A DNA stretch of 64,000 bases, taken from positions 5,270,001-5,334,000 of the forward strand of contig NC_046679.1 of NCBI RefSeq assembly GCF_009870125.1. Direction: 5' to 3'. A program made the translations under genes and the position numbers. The notes under the pieces are model-generated. The model saw only the letters and a program-made list of their open reading frames with translations. It had not been told where the DNA came from and searched no databases. Origin of the DNA: Drosophila pseudoobscura. Lineage: Eukaryota; Arthropoda; Insecta; Diptera; Drosophilidae. Positions 1-9,576 of the stretch are shown here, piece by piece. Every line of letters begins with the position of its first letter. Positions within the stretch are counted from its first letter, which is position 1.

Positions 1-2260
1 CTTTTCGGGACGCCATGCTGACGGTTAATTGTTTGTTGAATGATCTCAAGTTGTAATACTTCGAAGAATGATGGCTAATACTGATGATCTCTCGATTGCC
101 CACTAATTACACAATGCCTGGCAGGTCGAGCACGTTTTTCACAAACAAAACACACACCACACACACGCACAGTGAGAGAGCAATTCTCTAATGAGTTTTT
201 CTGAGTTTCGTAAACAAATTTCAGAATTTTCTTTTCTTTTTCGAAAATAATTTGCACGAGCTGCGCGCGTTTGGGTTGGCGTTCAGGTCGCCTCGGCTCC
301 ACTCGGTTGGATTCTGTTCTGTTCTGTTCTGTTCTGTTCTGTCGTGTTATCTTGGGCTGGGGCTGTGGCGTCGTCACCGAGACGTTGTAACGTGTACTGC
401 TGGTCGCGACAAATTTTCAACTCGACTGAGTTGCTGCGCCTCCTTGCTCAAAGTTTTAATGCAGCCAAACGCGCGCAGCTTTTTTTGCTCAATTTCTTTA
501 TTATTATTCACTCAGAAGAATCATACAGCAGGGGCTACGAATATAGGATCAGGGGATGAGGGATGAGAATATAAAATAATATGAAAATCGAATATATTAA
601 CTTGTATTGTTGTATTTATATTGTATGTGTCGTATGGGCTACAAATATATGTACATACATAGGTACAGAGATGAAGGATCCTTCAAAAACTATTGAAGAA
701 AATGTATCTCTGTATTTGCTACCCTATTTGTTAGAAGGTACAATCCAACAGATCCTATACCTTTTACCTTGAACTCTTTCTAAACTCAATATTAACCTTG
801 GGTTTTTTCGCCCGAACCTATGCAAACGGCCGCGACTGTATAACACCTTCAATACATAATTTGTTCAATATTTGTTTCGCCTTATGCTTTGTGTTGTGTT
901 TTCGGTATTGCATGTGACGTTGACTTTGACGTCGACTGCACTCTTGACTCTGTTTGGCAGGTTTTTGGCGACGCGTTGCCCCACGAATGTGATTTTCAGC
1001 GCGCAGCTGATTTTGTTGGTGTTCTATTCATAGAACCTGCTCGTCCGATTAGTCGTTGTCTTTTGTCTTTTGTCTGCTGTTGGCCAAAACTGAAAGTGCC
1101 TCCTGACCCATGCTTCATTTGTTGCCACTTTTGTTGACGGTCGCGGCCGCCCCAAGTGCAATGCGCATTCCGTGTTTCCCCGCCAGCTGACTCATCAACA
1201 TAATTTGGCATATATGTATATACATGTGTATGAAAATATGCAAAATAAACGAACCGCATCACAGTCCTAAATCAAATTAACAATTTGAACAAAATTTGAC
1301 ACCCCGAAATTCCTATGACTTATCGCTCGACAAGCAACAAAAAAGTCGTATAAATCTGCTGTTTAGGAAATTGAGCTGCAGATAGAATTTTGGCTGATGT
1401 GTTTGAAAATCTATAATAGTAATAATATTCACTTGGCCCCTTGGCAGTGTATCAAATCATGTTCTTGTGGCTAGTTTTGCCTTAGGAGATGACTATGACG
1501 CTCCGGGCCAATCAGCTGTCATAAATTCTTTGATTTTATTTGGCTTGGGTCGAAAGACTTTTGTTTCTAGATAAAAAAAAAAACGGCACAACGCAGAGAG
1601 CACGCTAAAAATATCATAAATTTGATTTTGATTACGTGATTTGAATGCTGGAATTTGGCAAGAGAATGATTGCCCTCAAAAGCTTAAAATAACAAACAAT
1701 CGATACTAAAAGATATCAAAATGGATAACCGTATCCGGGTATGCACTTTATAGGTGCTAGGATAAGATATGGGGTGGGGAATCTCTGTACTAATCTTAAC
1801 TATAAGTTCTGCAAAAATTTAAATGATTTGATGACCAAAATTCCACTTGGCGTTTCGTGTGTGGCCACGCGTGTGTTGTTTTAGACAAATTTTATTTCTT
1901 TTATGTATAACTGATCATGCCAGCAGCTGTTTCGGTCTTTTTTATTTTTATGTTCCGCATACGCCCCATTGCCGCCAAATAATATCACGTGTGTACGATT
2001 TTACCCTTTATCTTCTGCTTTCTTATGTATCTGCTGCTAAAATATTGTACGCCCGAAAATAAATGGATTTCTATTAGCAACAAATCAGCAGAAACTTAAA
2101 AATCATTCGCCATACTAATTTGAAACAAAAGAAATATTCAAAGTTTTCCATGGCACACTTATACAACAATTAGATAACAGAGTACAGAGATAAATATTTG
2201 TCAATCTACGCAAACGGTTACAAGCAATTGTTTCAATATTTGTTTTTCAAAGAGAACCTA
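1..2260. other. Gene-free stretch at window start
   Basis: I see no protein-like open frame here. A pentanucleotide run (five or so copies of TTCTG) lies at about 311-341 and is why a frame on the opposite strand looks repetitive. The first ~450 bases are GC-richer and pyrimidine-structured, like the 5' end of a minus-strand gene whose body would lie left of the window; this is only an impression. The rest is AT-rich intergenic DNA. Confidence 0.5.
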
Positions 2261-2264
2261 AATG

Positions 2265-2271
2265 TATAAAA
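2265..2271 (+). promoter_or_regulatory. TATA box of first small secreted-peptide gene
   Basis: TATAAAA lies 56 bases before the ATG at 2321, leaving room for a start of transcription near 2295 and a very short 5' UTR. The 5' UTR end (TTTCAACCGA then an A/G-rich run into the ATG) is shared with the second copy at 3411-3431. Confidence 0.65.
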
Positions 2272-2320
2272 TCAACAAATTTCTCTAACAAAATATTTTT
2301 TTCAACCGAAAGAGAAAAAG

Positions 2321-2527
2321 ATGAAGTTCTTTACAGTCCTTTTGCTTCTGTGTGCCATGGCTGGATACTCCTTTGCTACGGGAACAGCTTCAACAACTAC
2401 AGAACAGGCCTATACAACCGCTGCAGCGCCAGCCGCTGTCACCCCAGGACCATGCGGAGGAAATCAAATTGGAGGACCTAGTGGCAAGATTGTACGCAAT
2501 GCCAAAAAACTATACTTCTTTTATTAA
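2321..2527 (+). CDS. Small secreted Thr/Ala-rich peptide, copy 1
   Basis: A 68-residue single-exon protein. Residues 1-19 (MKFFTVLLLLCAMAGYSFA) form a clear signal peptide. The middle is low-complexity Thr/Ala/Pro, typical of O-glycosylated mucin-like stretches, and the tail has a CGG...GGPSGKI block ending in KKLYFFY. The second copy at 3432 shares the signal peptide and the tail, while the middle differs, so the ends are the conserved functional parts. A poly(A) signal (AATAAA, 2526-2531) overlaps the stop codon. I do not recognise the family; a short secreted peptide of this build could be an immune, cuticular or reproductive-tract peptide. It is a real gene by paralogy and promoter structure; its function is unknown. 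Confidence 0.7.
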   Translation: MKFFTVLLLLCAMAGYSFATGTASTTTEQAYTTAAAPAAVTPGPCGGNQIGGPSGKIVRNAKKLYFFY

Positions 2528-2579
2528 TAAATATTAAGCAGGAAGTGTAAAAAGTTTCTGTTTCTCTGACTAAAACTTG

Positions 2580-3015
2580 TCTGTTGGTTGATTCTTTCCA
2601 TTGCTGTGTGCCGATCAAGTGTTCCGATTGCCTCTAGCGAATCTCTCTCCGTATAGCTCCCATCCGCCAGAGGAATTGAGTGCGACACATGGCATTGCGT
2701 ATCTGCATTCTGGCTATAAAAATAATCAGATCTGATCCAGATTCGTCAGTCTGGCAGATATTCTCGTATCTCTAAAATTATGGATGCCACAGATTTTCGT
2801 CCCTTGTGGGTGCGGAAAGGGCCCGGGCGATATTTTGAAAAACTGTGATATCACAGGAGTATGGATACATAATGCTTTAACTCGTATAGTCTCTAGGACG
2901 GACACACGGACATGACTATATCAGCTATTGATGCTGATCAAGATTGTATATACTTTATGGGGTCGGCAACGCTTCCTTCCGGGTGTTACACACATCCACT
3001 GTAAATTAGTATTAA
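2580..3015 (-). mobile_element. DINE-1/INE-1-like non-autonomous Helitron-type remnant
   Basis: The stretch carries the block that recurs in Drosophila INE-1 copies: GACGGACA..., CAGCTATTGATGCTGATCAAG, a TATATACTTTATGGGGTCGG core, then a CGCTTCCTTC segment and TTACA. It reads as the reverse complement of the usual INE-1 orientation. Upstream, segments matching the obscura-group form as I remember it (ATCAGATCTGATCCAGATT and GATATCACAGGAGT) extend the call left to about 2580. No open frame is present; INE-1 is non-autonomous. Ends are approximate. It separates two tandem paralogous genes, so it inserted after or during their duplication. Confidence 0.75.
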
Positions 3016-3375
3016 ATTAAAATTTAGTAAGCGATTCTGATCGTTCCTAATTCCGATTCCAAATCGATCTTATAATGCGCAACTAAAGGGTATACATTAT
3101 AAGTATCCCCGGTATTTCTAGATGAAAAGTTCAATCGAAGTCAATTTTTTTTGCTCGTATTACCTTCTGTTTCTCTGCCCCCACTTAGCCCACAAAGTAG
3201 ATAGATGCTCGTGTTCGAGCGCCTCAAACATGTGTTTTCTAGCCAAATTTTAACAAATTTATTCAATACCAATATTAAATATTTGCCCAACTGTTTCTTA
3301 GTTAACAGATTTACTTCTCAAACTTAAGCAAGCATTTGTGTCATTATTTGATAATTATTTTTCACAGGTGGAAAG

Positions 3376-3412
3376 TATAAATGCCCGAAATTTCTCTATT
3401 GAAATATCAGTT
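3376..3412 (+). promoter_or_regulatory. TATA box plus initiator of second small secreted-peptide gene
   Basis: TATAAAT begins at 3376 and a TCAGTT initiator lies at 3407-3412 with its A at 3409, a spacing of 33 bases that fits a focused Drosophila core promoter. This places the ATG at 3381 upstream of the transcript start, so the protein must begin at 3432. Confidence 0.75.
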
Positions 3413-3431
3413 TCAACCGAGAGATAGAAAG

Positions 3432-3677
3432 ATGAAGTTCTTTACGGTCCTGTTGCTGCTGTGTGCCATGGCTGGATGCTCCATTGCCGTGTCCACTATA
3501 AGTACCACTACCGGTACCGGCACCCCTAGCGGTACCTATACCACGACTTATGGCTGGACAGATGACGCCACAACGTTAGCCCCAGCAGCTTCACCCCCGT
3601 CCAACCCTTGCGGCGGCTTTGGAGGACCCTGCGGTAAAATTCCTCGCGATGGCAAAAAATTATACTTCTTCTATTAA
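3432..3677 (+). CDS. Small secreted Thr/Pro-rich peptide, copy 2
   Basis: An 81-residue single-exon protein that begins MKFFTVLLLLCAMAGCSIA, almost the same signal peptide as copy 1. The middle is a longer Thr/Gly/Ser/Pro segment with TTT and GTYTTTYGWTDD stretches. The tail (NPCGGFGGPCGKI, then KKLYFFY) matches copy 1, with one extra Cys giving a possible CxxxxxxC pair. A poly(A) signal lies at 3702-3707. The start is set by the core promoter. It is a tandem duplicate of the gene at 2321; the family is unrecognised, and the diverged middle against conserved ends suggests the tail is the functional part. Confidence 0.75.
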   Translation: MKFFTVLLLLCAMAGCSIAVSTISTTTGTGTPSGTYTTTYGWTDDATTLAPAASPPSNPCGGFGGPCGKIPRDGKKLYFFY

Positions 3678-3707
3678 ATACGTTTCCAGTGTTTGAAACA
3701 GAATAAA

Positions 3708-4853
3708 AGAAATCGAAAGAATACGCTTCGCATTCCGAATTTCTCAGGTGCAGCAGAGCGTGCGACCGATACTAAAATAAGACCAGAAGCCAGGTAAACA
3801 TCTGGCTATCGGCAGACAAATGCATTTTACGGGTCTCACAGCCAAAACAATTGACGCCACTCCACGCAGGTCCAGTGGAGAGGCTGGCCTTCAATGCACT
3901 GTGGGCACCCATCACGAAAATATCTCACAGAAATGTACGCCATATTTCACACAGAAATACTCTCATAAGCAGCCAGACATGAAATATTTTGGCTTCGCTT
4001 GTCCGGAATCTATTATATTTATACATATATCAAAAGCGAGTATGTATATGTACACTTTGGATCTCTTGCGGGTATTATACATCACATTTTTTCGGTATAT
4101 ATCTCGGCTATAGATATTTCATCGAGCAATTGCCTTTATTGGAGACATTCTTTCACATACTTTAACATTTTCACTTGTTTTTCGACCAATTTTCCATTGA
4201 CTTGGTAGAAATTGCGAAATTTCTGTTGCTCAATTTCAGAATATATCTACATACAGAAAATGTACGATATATATATATATAAAGTACGACACACGCGCCT
4301 ACATATGAGAAGTACACTATATGGACACTGCGTATACGCCGCGTATTCCAAGGAGAACAGAACTTGAGACCCGCACACGTCCAAGTCAATGCAGCAACTG
4401 AAAATCTTTTCGAAAATGCCAAGATACAACTGATACACAACTGAATGAGTGAGTGTTTTTCCTTCTCTGTTGTTGCTGAATGGTGAGCGCGGAAAGAAAT
4501 ATTTTCAGAATTTCCATGCGCCCCGCTACTCGCTACGCGAGATCCCGTGAGCGATTTCTATCAGCATCTTTTGACAGCGTCCACCGAGCGTTTTCCTACA
4601 AGAGCATGACTAAGAGATGGGTTGGCTGGGCTCTACCTCTCTACCTGATTCTAATTAGAGTAGCCGCAGCCACACGTGCAGCCAGTAGACATTTCCTCCG
4701 ACTCGGACATAAATCAGTAGCGGGAGGATGACTCAGTCGCAGTCCGTCTGAATGCCTGCCTGTCTGCCTGTCTCCCTTGGCGTCTGGCCATGAGCCAACT
4801 TTGTCCATTACATCCAGGAAAAATGCACATCGAATGGTTTTCAAATACATACA
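3708..4853. other. Intergenic region, no gene seen
   Basis: AT-rich spacer with a short (TA)n run near 4268-4281. Open frames here have no recognisable protein character. It ends at poly(A) signals (overlapping AATAAA on the minus strand, about 4854-4864) of the protease gene that follows. Confidence 0.5.
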
Positions 4854-4862
4854 TTTATTTAT

Positions 4863-5669
4863 TTAGCCAATTTGTTGTTTATGGACCTGGTAACACTTTC
4901 CATTGCCACTCATGGTCTGCCGGATCCAGTCTCTGTAGTACATGACATTCATGAAAAGATCGGGCACCCCTTGGGCGCACGGCACAAAGAAGTTGAGAAT
5001 CCCCACCAAGGTTCCCTCGTAGACCAGAGGTCCGCCCGAGTCGCCATGACAGGCGCCAATGTTCGCCTGACGAAAACCACACACATGGCAGGCGCCCAGC
5101 TCCACATCCTCGTAGGCGGCGAGCAGGGTCGAGCAGACCTGGCTGGTGATGTGCTGCTGCTGGACACGCTGCAGCTGAACGGGAAGAGTACCAGCCACCG
5201 ACTGTGACCCCCAGCCGGTGAAGAGGAGCTCCGCTGTTCCCTGGGGAAAGGCTGCAGTGGGCAGAGCCACAGGCTGGGTCAGAGCATCGTAGACAATGCT
5301 CTCGTTCAGCCGCAGCAGAGCAATGTCGTTGTGGTACTTGGGACGGTCGTAGTTGCAGTGCAGGTAAATGGACTCCGGATAGTATATAGCTCCTGGCAGC
5401 GTATAGCGAATGCTCCCGGTGGCCACTTGGAGCCTGTCCGCCGGATAACCCTTCACGCAATGTCCGGCGGTGAGTATCCAGCGCTCCGAGACGATGGCAC
5501 CACCACATAGATGACTGTCGCCCGGCACGGTCTGCAGGGAGACTTGGTACGGAGCATCACCCTCGGCGGCGTTCTGGCCACCCACTATGAACTGCTCTTG
5601 CCTAGCCCCCAAGGTGCCATTAAAAAATCCCACAAATAGGTAGAGTACGAGGCACCGTGGTAATATCAT
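4863..5669 (-). CDS. Secreted S1-family serine protease with altered activation site and pocket
   Basis: A single-exon protein of 268 residues if it starts at the ATG at 5669, chosen because it opens a signal peptide (MILPRCLVLYLFVGFFNG); the frame stays open upstream but that part has no secretory character. The triad is intact: His70 (TAGHC), Asp115 (HNDIALL), Ser211 (GDSGG). Two features are odd. The activation junction reads QEQF-IVGG, so cleavage follows Phe27 and not Arg/Lys. The strand that lines the S1 pocket (chymotrypsin 214-216, usually S/N-W-G) reads N226-F227-F228, putting a bulky Phe at position 216. Gly occupies position 189. Family knowledge: such residues set substrate choice; I infer a narrow or blocked pocket. 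It diverges from the gene at 5891 and shares 221 bases of upstream DNA with it. Confidence 0.88.
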   Translation of the reverse strand: MILPRCLVLYLFVGFFNGTLGARQEQFIVGGQNAAEGDAPYQVSLQTVPGDSHLCGGAIVSERWILTAGHCVKGYPADRLQVATGSIRYTLPGAIYYPESIYLHCNYDRPKYHNDIALLRLNESIVYDALTQPVALPTAAFPQGTAELLFTGWGSQSVAGTLPVQLQRVQQQHITSQVCSTLLAAYEDVELGACHVCGFRQANIGACHGDSGGPLVYEGTLVGILNFFVPCAQGVPDLFMNVMYYRDWIRQTMSGNGKCYQVHKQQIG

Positions 5670-5809
5670 GGCCGATATCCAAGCAAAGACTGGGGTTGGA
5701 TAGCCCGAAAATATTGGTTGTACCCTTCGTCGATTGTGATTGATACTGTAAAGCAAAGTGGCCTGACCAAAGGTTCTGCTTCGACCAATCGTGGCCATAA
5801 ACAGATTTT

Positions 5810-5826
5810 TTATCGGACTTCGATAA
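5810..5826. promoter_or_regulatory. Inverted pair of GATA-type motifs in a divergent promoter
   Basis: TTATC (5810-5814) and GATAA (5822-5826) form an inverted pair, TTATCGGACTTCGATAA, in the 221-base gap between two divergent protease genes. GATA factors drive midgut enzyme genes in Drosophila, so one element could serve both genes. Confidence 0.5.
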
Positions 5827-5890
5827 GTGGCGAAAAAGAGGTTCCAGCACAACTTTCACATGTCATTAGCTGACCAGACATAGACCCAAG

Positions 5891-6761
5891 ATGACAGCAC
5901 TGGCTCTACGTCTTCTGGTGGCCATCAGCGCCTTTTCCTGCATATCAGGCATACGCATCAAGAGCAACTCCAGCACCGCCTTCAAGGATCAGCGCATTGT
6001 TGGAGGCGAGGCAGCCCCGGAAGGATTTGCCCCCTACCAGATCTCCCTCCAGAGTCTATCCGGTGCCCACTCCTGCGGTGGTGCGATCATTGCCGAACAG
6101 TGGGTCCTGACCGCCGCTCACTGTGTCCAGGGCGCAAATGTACAGCTGATGGTGGTCGTCTCCGGTACCAATCAGTACAATATCAGGGAAAATCGTCACT
6201 TTGTCCAAGCCGTACACATCCACTGCAACTACGACAACCCGTCGATGCACAACGACATCGCTTTGTTGCAGTTGAACGACTCTATTGTGTGGAACGAACG
6301 GACACAGCCGATTCCTCTGCCTGTGGCCCCCATGCAGCCGGGAGCCGAAGTGGTTCTCACTGGCTGGGGCTCCACCATATTGTGGGGCAACAGTCCCATT
6401 GATCTGCAGATCCTCTATCTGCAGTATTTGCCTCATCGCGAGTGCCTAGAGGCTCTGAGCAACGACCCCGACTGCGATGTGGGTCATATCTGCACCTTCT
6501 CGCGGCAGGGCGAGGGCGCCTGCCATGGAGACTCGGGCGGCCCTCTGGTCAGCGATGGCTATCTGGTGGGTCTCGTCAACTGGGGCTGGCCTTGTGCCAC
6601 CGGCGTTCCGGTAAGAGTTCTGCAGTAACCTATTTCCAAATTTAATCTCTGTGTGCCTTCCCCAGGATGTTCATGCCAATGTGTTATTCTACAGCGATTG
6701 GATACGCACTGTCATAAGCGGGAATACGAAGTGTGGAGGCTACGCCACCACAGAGCGCTAG
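5891..6761 (+). CDS. Secreted S1-family serine protease (chymotrypsin-like), two exons
   Basis: Exons 5891-6610 and 6666-6761, with a 55-base GT/AG intron in phase 0, join to 271 residues. Order: signal peptide (about 1-20), short propeptide, activation site QR-IVGG (Arg35/Ile36 region), and the protease domain. The triad is His77 (TAAHC), Asp122 (HNDIALL), Ser215 (CHGDSGGP). Position 189 is Gly (GEGACHGDS) and 214-216 is N-W-G, so trypsin-type Lys/Arg choice is unlikely; a chymotrypsin- or elastase-like choice is more likely. The last exon carries the conserved C-terminal helix (DVHANVLFYSDWIR). A poly(A) signal follows at 6781-6786. It is probably a secreted midgut digestive enzyme, by family and by upstream GATA motifs. 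Confidence 0.92.
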
Positions 6762-6799
6762 AGGACGTGGCTATCGTGACAATAAAATAAAACGAAAAC

Positions 6800-6819
6800 G
6801 ATAAAAACCTCTTCGATAA
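6800..6819. promoter_or_regulatory. Two GATAA motifs upstream of protease gene at 6899
   Basis: GATAA occurs at 6800-6804 and 6815-6819, about 50-70 bases before the inferred start of transcription. A TATA-like TTTATAG (6841-6847) and a TCAGTT initiator (A at 6872) follow at the expected spacing. Confidence 0.45.
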
Positions 6820-6898
6820 GACAAGCCCCTTAATAAAGCATTTATAGTGATGAAAGTACCTTTTGGTCTTCAGTTCAGTCCGTGGCGAAACGTTCGAG

Positions 6899-7693
6899 AT
6901 GCAGTTGCTTTACCCTTGCCTAATATTCCTTCTTCTCCAGTCTGGCCAGAGCCAGGCCAAGCGGCTGGTAGGACCAGCCCTTGAAGCCCCTTCGAGTCGC
7001 ATTAAGGGCGGCCAGGAGGCAGAGACTGGATTTGCACCCTACCAGGTGTCCCTGCAGCCCGTTGTGGGCGCCCACAACTGTGGTGGGGCTATTCTCAACG
7101 AGCAGTGGATCATCACCGCCGGACACTGCGTGGAGACATTCGTTCCGGCGATGGTGAACGTGATAACCGGGACGAATCGCTGGGCAGAGCCCGGGGCAGT
7201 GTACTACACCGCCGAGATCCACATGCACTGCATGTACGATCAGCCGTATTTGCACAACGACATTGCCCTGGTGAAGCTCACTCAGAACATCACCTTCAAC
7301 GAGCTGACCCAACCCATTAAGCTGCCAACGCGGCCTGTCCGGGTGGGGGATGAGATAGTCCTCACCGGATGGGGTGCGGAGGAGGCCTATGGCAGCTCCG
7401 CGGAGAACCTGCAGAAGCTCAGTCTGGGCTTTGTACCCCTCGACGAGTGTAAGGAGATCTTCAATCAGACCAGCAGCATGGGTGTGGGGCACATCTGCAC
7501 CTACTCCCGTGAGGGCGAGGGCGCCTGTCACGGCGACTCGGGCGGACCTTTGGTCAGCGATGGCCAGCTGGTGGGTCTGGTCAACTGGGGACGACCCTGC
7601 GGCGTGGGCCTACCCGATGTCCAGGCGAATGTGTGGTACTACCTCGACTGGATACGCCGCAGGATCAGCGGAAACACCAAATGCACTGCTTAG
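6899..7693 (+). CDS. Secreted S1-family serine protease, single exon
   Basis: 264 residues. The ATG at 6899 was preferred over an in-frame ATG at 6863 because the TATA/Inr pair puts the transcript start near 6872 and the shorter form opens with a signal peptide (MQLLYPCLIFLLLQSGQSQA). The activation site is SSR-IKGG, with Lys where most relatives have Val; the new N-terminal Ile is kept. The triad is His76 (TAGHC), Asp121, Ser214. Position 189 is Gly. The late intron found in several relatives is absent. A poly(A) signal at 7708-7713 lies only 32 bases from the one of the convergent neighbour, so the 3' UTRs may overlap. It is likely a gut digestive enzyme. Confidence 0.92.
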   Translation: MQLLYPCLIFLLLQSGQSQAKRLVGPALEAPSSRIKGGQEAETGFAPYQVSLQPVVGAHNCGGAILNEQWIITAGHCVETFVPAMVNVITGTNRWAEPGAVYYTAEIHMHCMYDQPYLHNDIALVKLTQNITFNELTQPIKLPTRPVRVGDEIVLTGWGAEEAYGSSAENLQKLSLGFVPLDECKEIFNQTSSMGVGHICTYSREGEGACHGDSGGPLVSDGQLVGLVNWGRPCGVGLPDVQANVWYYLDWIRRRISGNTKCTA

Positions 7694-7754
7694 AGAATTT
7701 AGTGTACAATAAAGATCATACCATTAACCCGGCACGTCACTTGCTTTATTTTCA

Positions 7755-8615
7755 TCACAGACTGGGATAGTTGCTGGCATAGCAGTGGCAGGTCTTGCAG
7801 GGTCCGTTTATCGTGGATCGAATCCAGTCCGAGTAGAAGTAGATGGAGGCATGGCTATCGGGGACGCCAGTGGCACAGGGATAGCCCCAGTTGACCACGC
7901 CGTACAGCTGTCCGTTGGCTGTCAGCGGACCTCCGGAGTCGCCATGGCAGGCGCCCTGTCCGCCCGACGTCAGCGTGCACACGTGGCAATGACCGTTCAG
8001 GGGATCGTTGTCCATCAACTTCTGGCAGGTGGGATAATCGACGTACGTGAGGGAGGCCTTCTGCAGCACATCAGGGGAGTCACCCCACAGTTCGGTAGAT
8101 CCCCATCCAGTGAGCAGGAGCTCTGTTCCATTGGCCAGCGGCTCCTTGGGCAAGGCTATGGGCTGTGTGACCTCGTTAAACACAATCGAGTCGTTCAGCT
8201 TGATCAGGGCAATGTCGTTGGCGTAGTTAGGCACGTTGTAGTTGCAGTGCACCCAGTACTCCTCCACAAAGTACCTCGCATCGGGTTCGGCCCAACGAAT
8301 AGTGCCGGTGGCCACCCGCAGATAGCTGGGATTATATCCGTAAACACAATGGGCCGCCGTCACGATCCACCGCTCGTTGAGGATCGCTCCACCGCACATG
8401 TGATCGTAGTAATAGCTTCCCTGCAGTGAGATCTGGTACTTCGCCAGACCCAGCTCCGCATCCGTGCCATCTACGACGCGACCTTCGAACGCTCTGGCCC
8501 CCTGGGATAACCTTTCCTGCTGCTTGGCGCTCAGCGGCGCCACTCGAATGGCTCTGGTTGATCCACTGAGCAGGATCAGGAGGACCGTCGTCGCATATGC
8601 CAGGCGAACCAGCAT
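7755..8615 (-). CDS. Secreted S1-family serine protease, single exon
   Basis: 286 residues. Residues 1-22 form a signal peptide (MLVRLAYATTVLLILLSGST), followed by a longer propeptide of about 24 residues and the activation site EGR-VVDG, in which Asp replaces the first Gly of the usual IVGG. The triad is His89 (TAAHC), Asp134 (ANDIALI), Ser227 (CHGDSGGP). Position 189 is Gly; 214-216 is N-W-G. The C-terminus is extended by a Cys-rich tail (CKTCHCYASNYPSL) not seen in neighbours. TATAAAAG on the minus strand at 8676-8683 gives a transcript start near 8650. It converges with the gene at 6899, with stop codons 61 bases apart. Confidence 0.92.
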   Translation of the reverse strand: MLVRLAYATTVLLILLSGSTRAIRVAPLSAKQQERLSQGARAFEGRVVDGTDAELGLAKYQISLQGSYYYDHMCGGAILNERWIVTAAHCVYGYNPSYLRVATGTIRWAEPDARYFVEEYWVHCNYNVPNYANDIALIKLNDSIVFNEVTQPIALPKEPLANGTELLLTGWGSTELWGDSPDVLQKASLTYVDYPTCQKLMDNDPLNGHCHVCTLTSGGQGACHGDSGGPLTANGQLYGVVNWGYPCATGVPDSHASIYFYSDWIRSTINGPCKTCHCYASNYPSL

Positions 8616-8675
8616 AGTGAATGATTCGTTGAATTTGTACGTGCCTATTAAGCGTATCCATGTGTCGTGATTTTG

Positions 8676-8683
8676 CTTTTATA
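8676..8683 (-). promoter_or_regulatory. TATA box of the protease gene at 7755-8615
   Basis: TATAAAAG on the minus strand, about 61 bases before the ATG. A TTATC motif follows upstream at 8722-8726. Confidence 0.65.
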
Positions 8684-8689
8684 CTCGAC

Positions 8690-9576
8690 AGAAGGGAAAT
8701 CTTGGATATATCGTAAGAGTTTTATCGTAAATCGGATTCGATGTTCCTCCAAGTTGTATCTATACCATAAACCAGATACGAGTATCATAAAGTGATACAG
8801 ACGGCACTCTGATTATGATTTTGTGACAGGGCTATCAATGTCACCGGCGTCAATGGATAGTCAATAGCTCGTAGCCGGCCAGTACTTGGACATTGGCACA
8901 GGGCCAGGGCCAGCCAGCCCATAAGTCCAGGGCGGCAGTACAACAACATTATAAAGAAAGTATAAAGAGAGTATAATCTAGTATTAGATAACTCTAAAGT
9001 TTCCGCATAATGCTCTAAATTGTATTAGCCATTCCAGGGAGGCAGTACAACAACTTTATAAAGAAAGTATAAAGACAGTATAATCTAGTATTAGATCACT
9101 CTGAAGTTTTTGCATAATGCTCTAAATTGTATTAACCATTCGAGAAATATTTATGATATTTATCTGATTCCAATCAAGTATCCAGAAATTGTAAAGATAA
9201 AGATATCAAACCTTCATCGTTATTATCCCACCCATCCCCTGCATTTTCTTACAATTTACCTAAAACATTGTATTTCGATCAGTCTACGAATTATCTCAAT
9301 ATTCTATTATGCAATATTTATTTCCTCTTTGAAATTCCTCAGCCCTCGCCAGGGCTTAATCTACAATCGCAAAACGATTATATCTTATGTCTTGATAGCA
9401 TTTTGTGTACAAACAGATCCATAAAAGCATTGATTGCCCCGTTTAAAACCAGGTATGACCAGCGAATAGCCTTTACCTTTTGGTTTTCCCTTCCCAAAAG
9501 TAATTTTATCAAAATTACTATCAATAAATATGTATATTTCACATTTCTAACACATTTCTATGTCTTTGTTTTTATT
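8690..9576. other. Intergenic region between two minus-strand proteases
   Basis: Contains the upstream DNA of the gene at 7755-8615 and a two-copy tandem repeat (separate entry). An open frame spanning 9268-9837 overlaps the protease exons on the other strand and has no family resemblance. Confidence 0.5.
8926..9139. repeat. Two-copy tandem duplication, period 107 bases
   Basis: Copy 1 (8926-9032) and copy 2 (9033-9139) align base for base with a handful of changes: both start TCCAGGG[C/A]GGCAGTACAACAAC, run through TATAAAGAAAGTATAAAGA and CTAGTATTAGAT, and end near GCTCTAAATTGTATTA. No open frame or known element is recognised. The divergence points to a fairly recent duplication. Confidence 0.85.

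Noticed and set aside
3381-3431. Longer N-terminus for the second small peptide
   Set aside because: The ATG at 3381 overlaps the TATA box and precedes the initiator; copy 1 also starts at MKFF.
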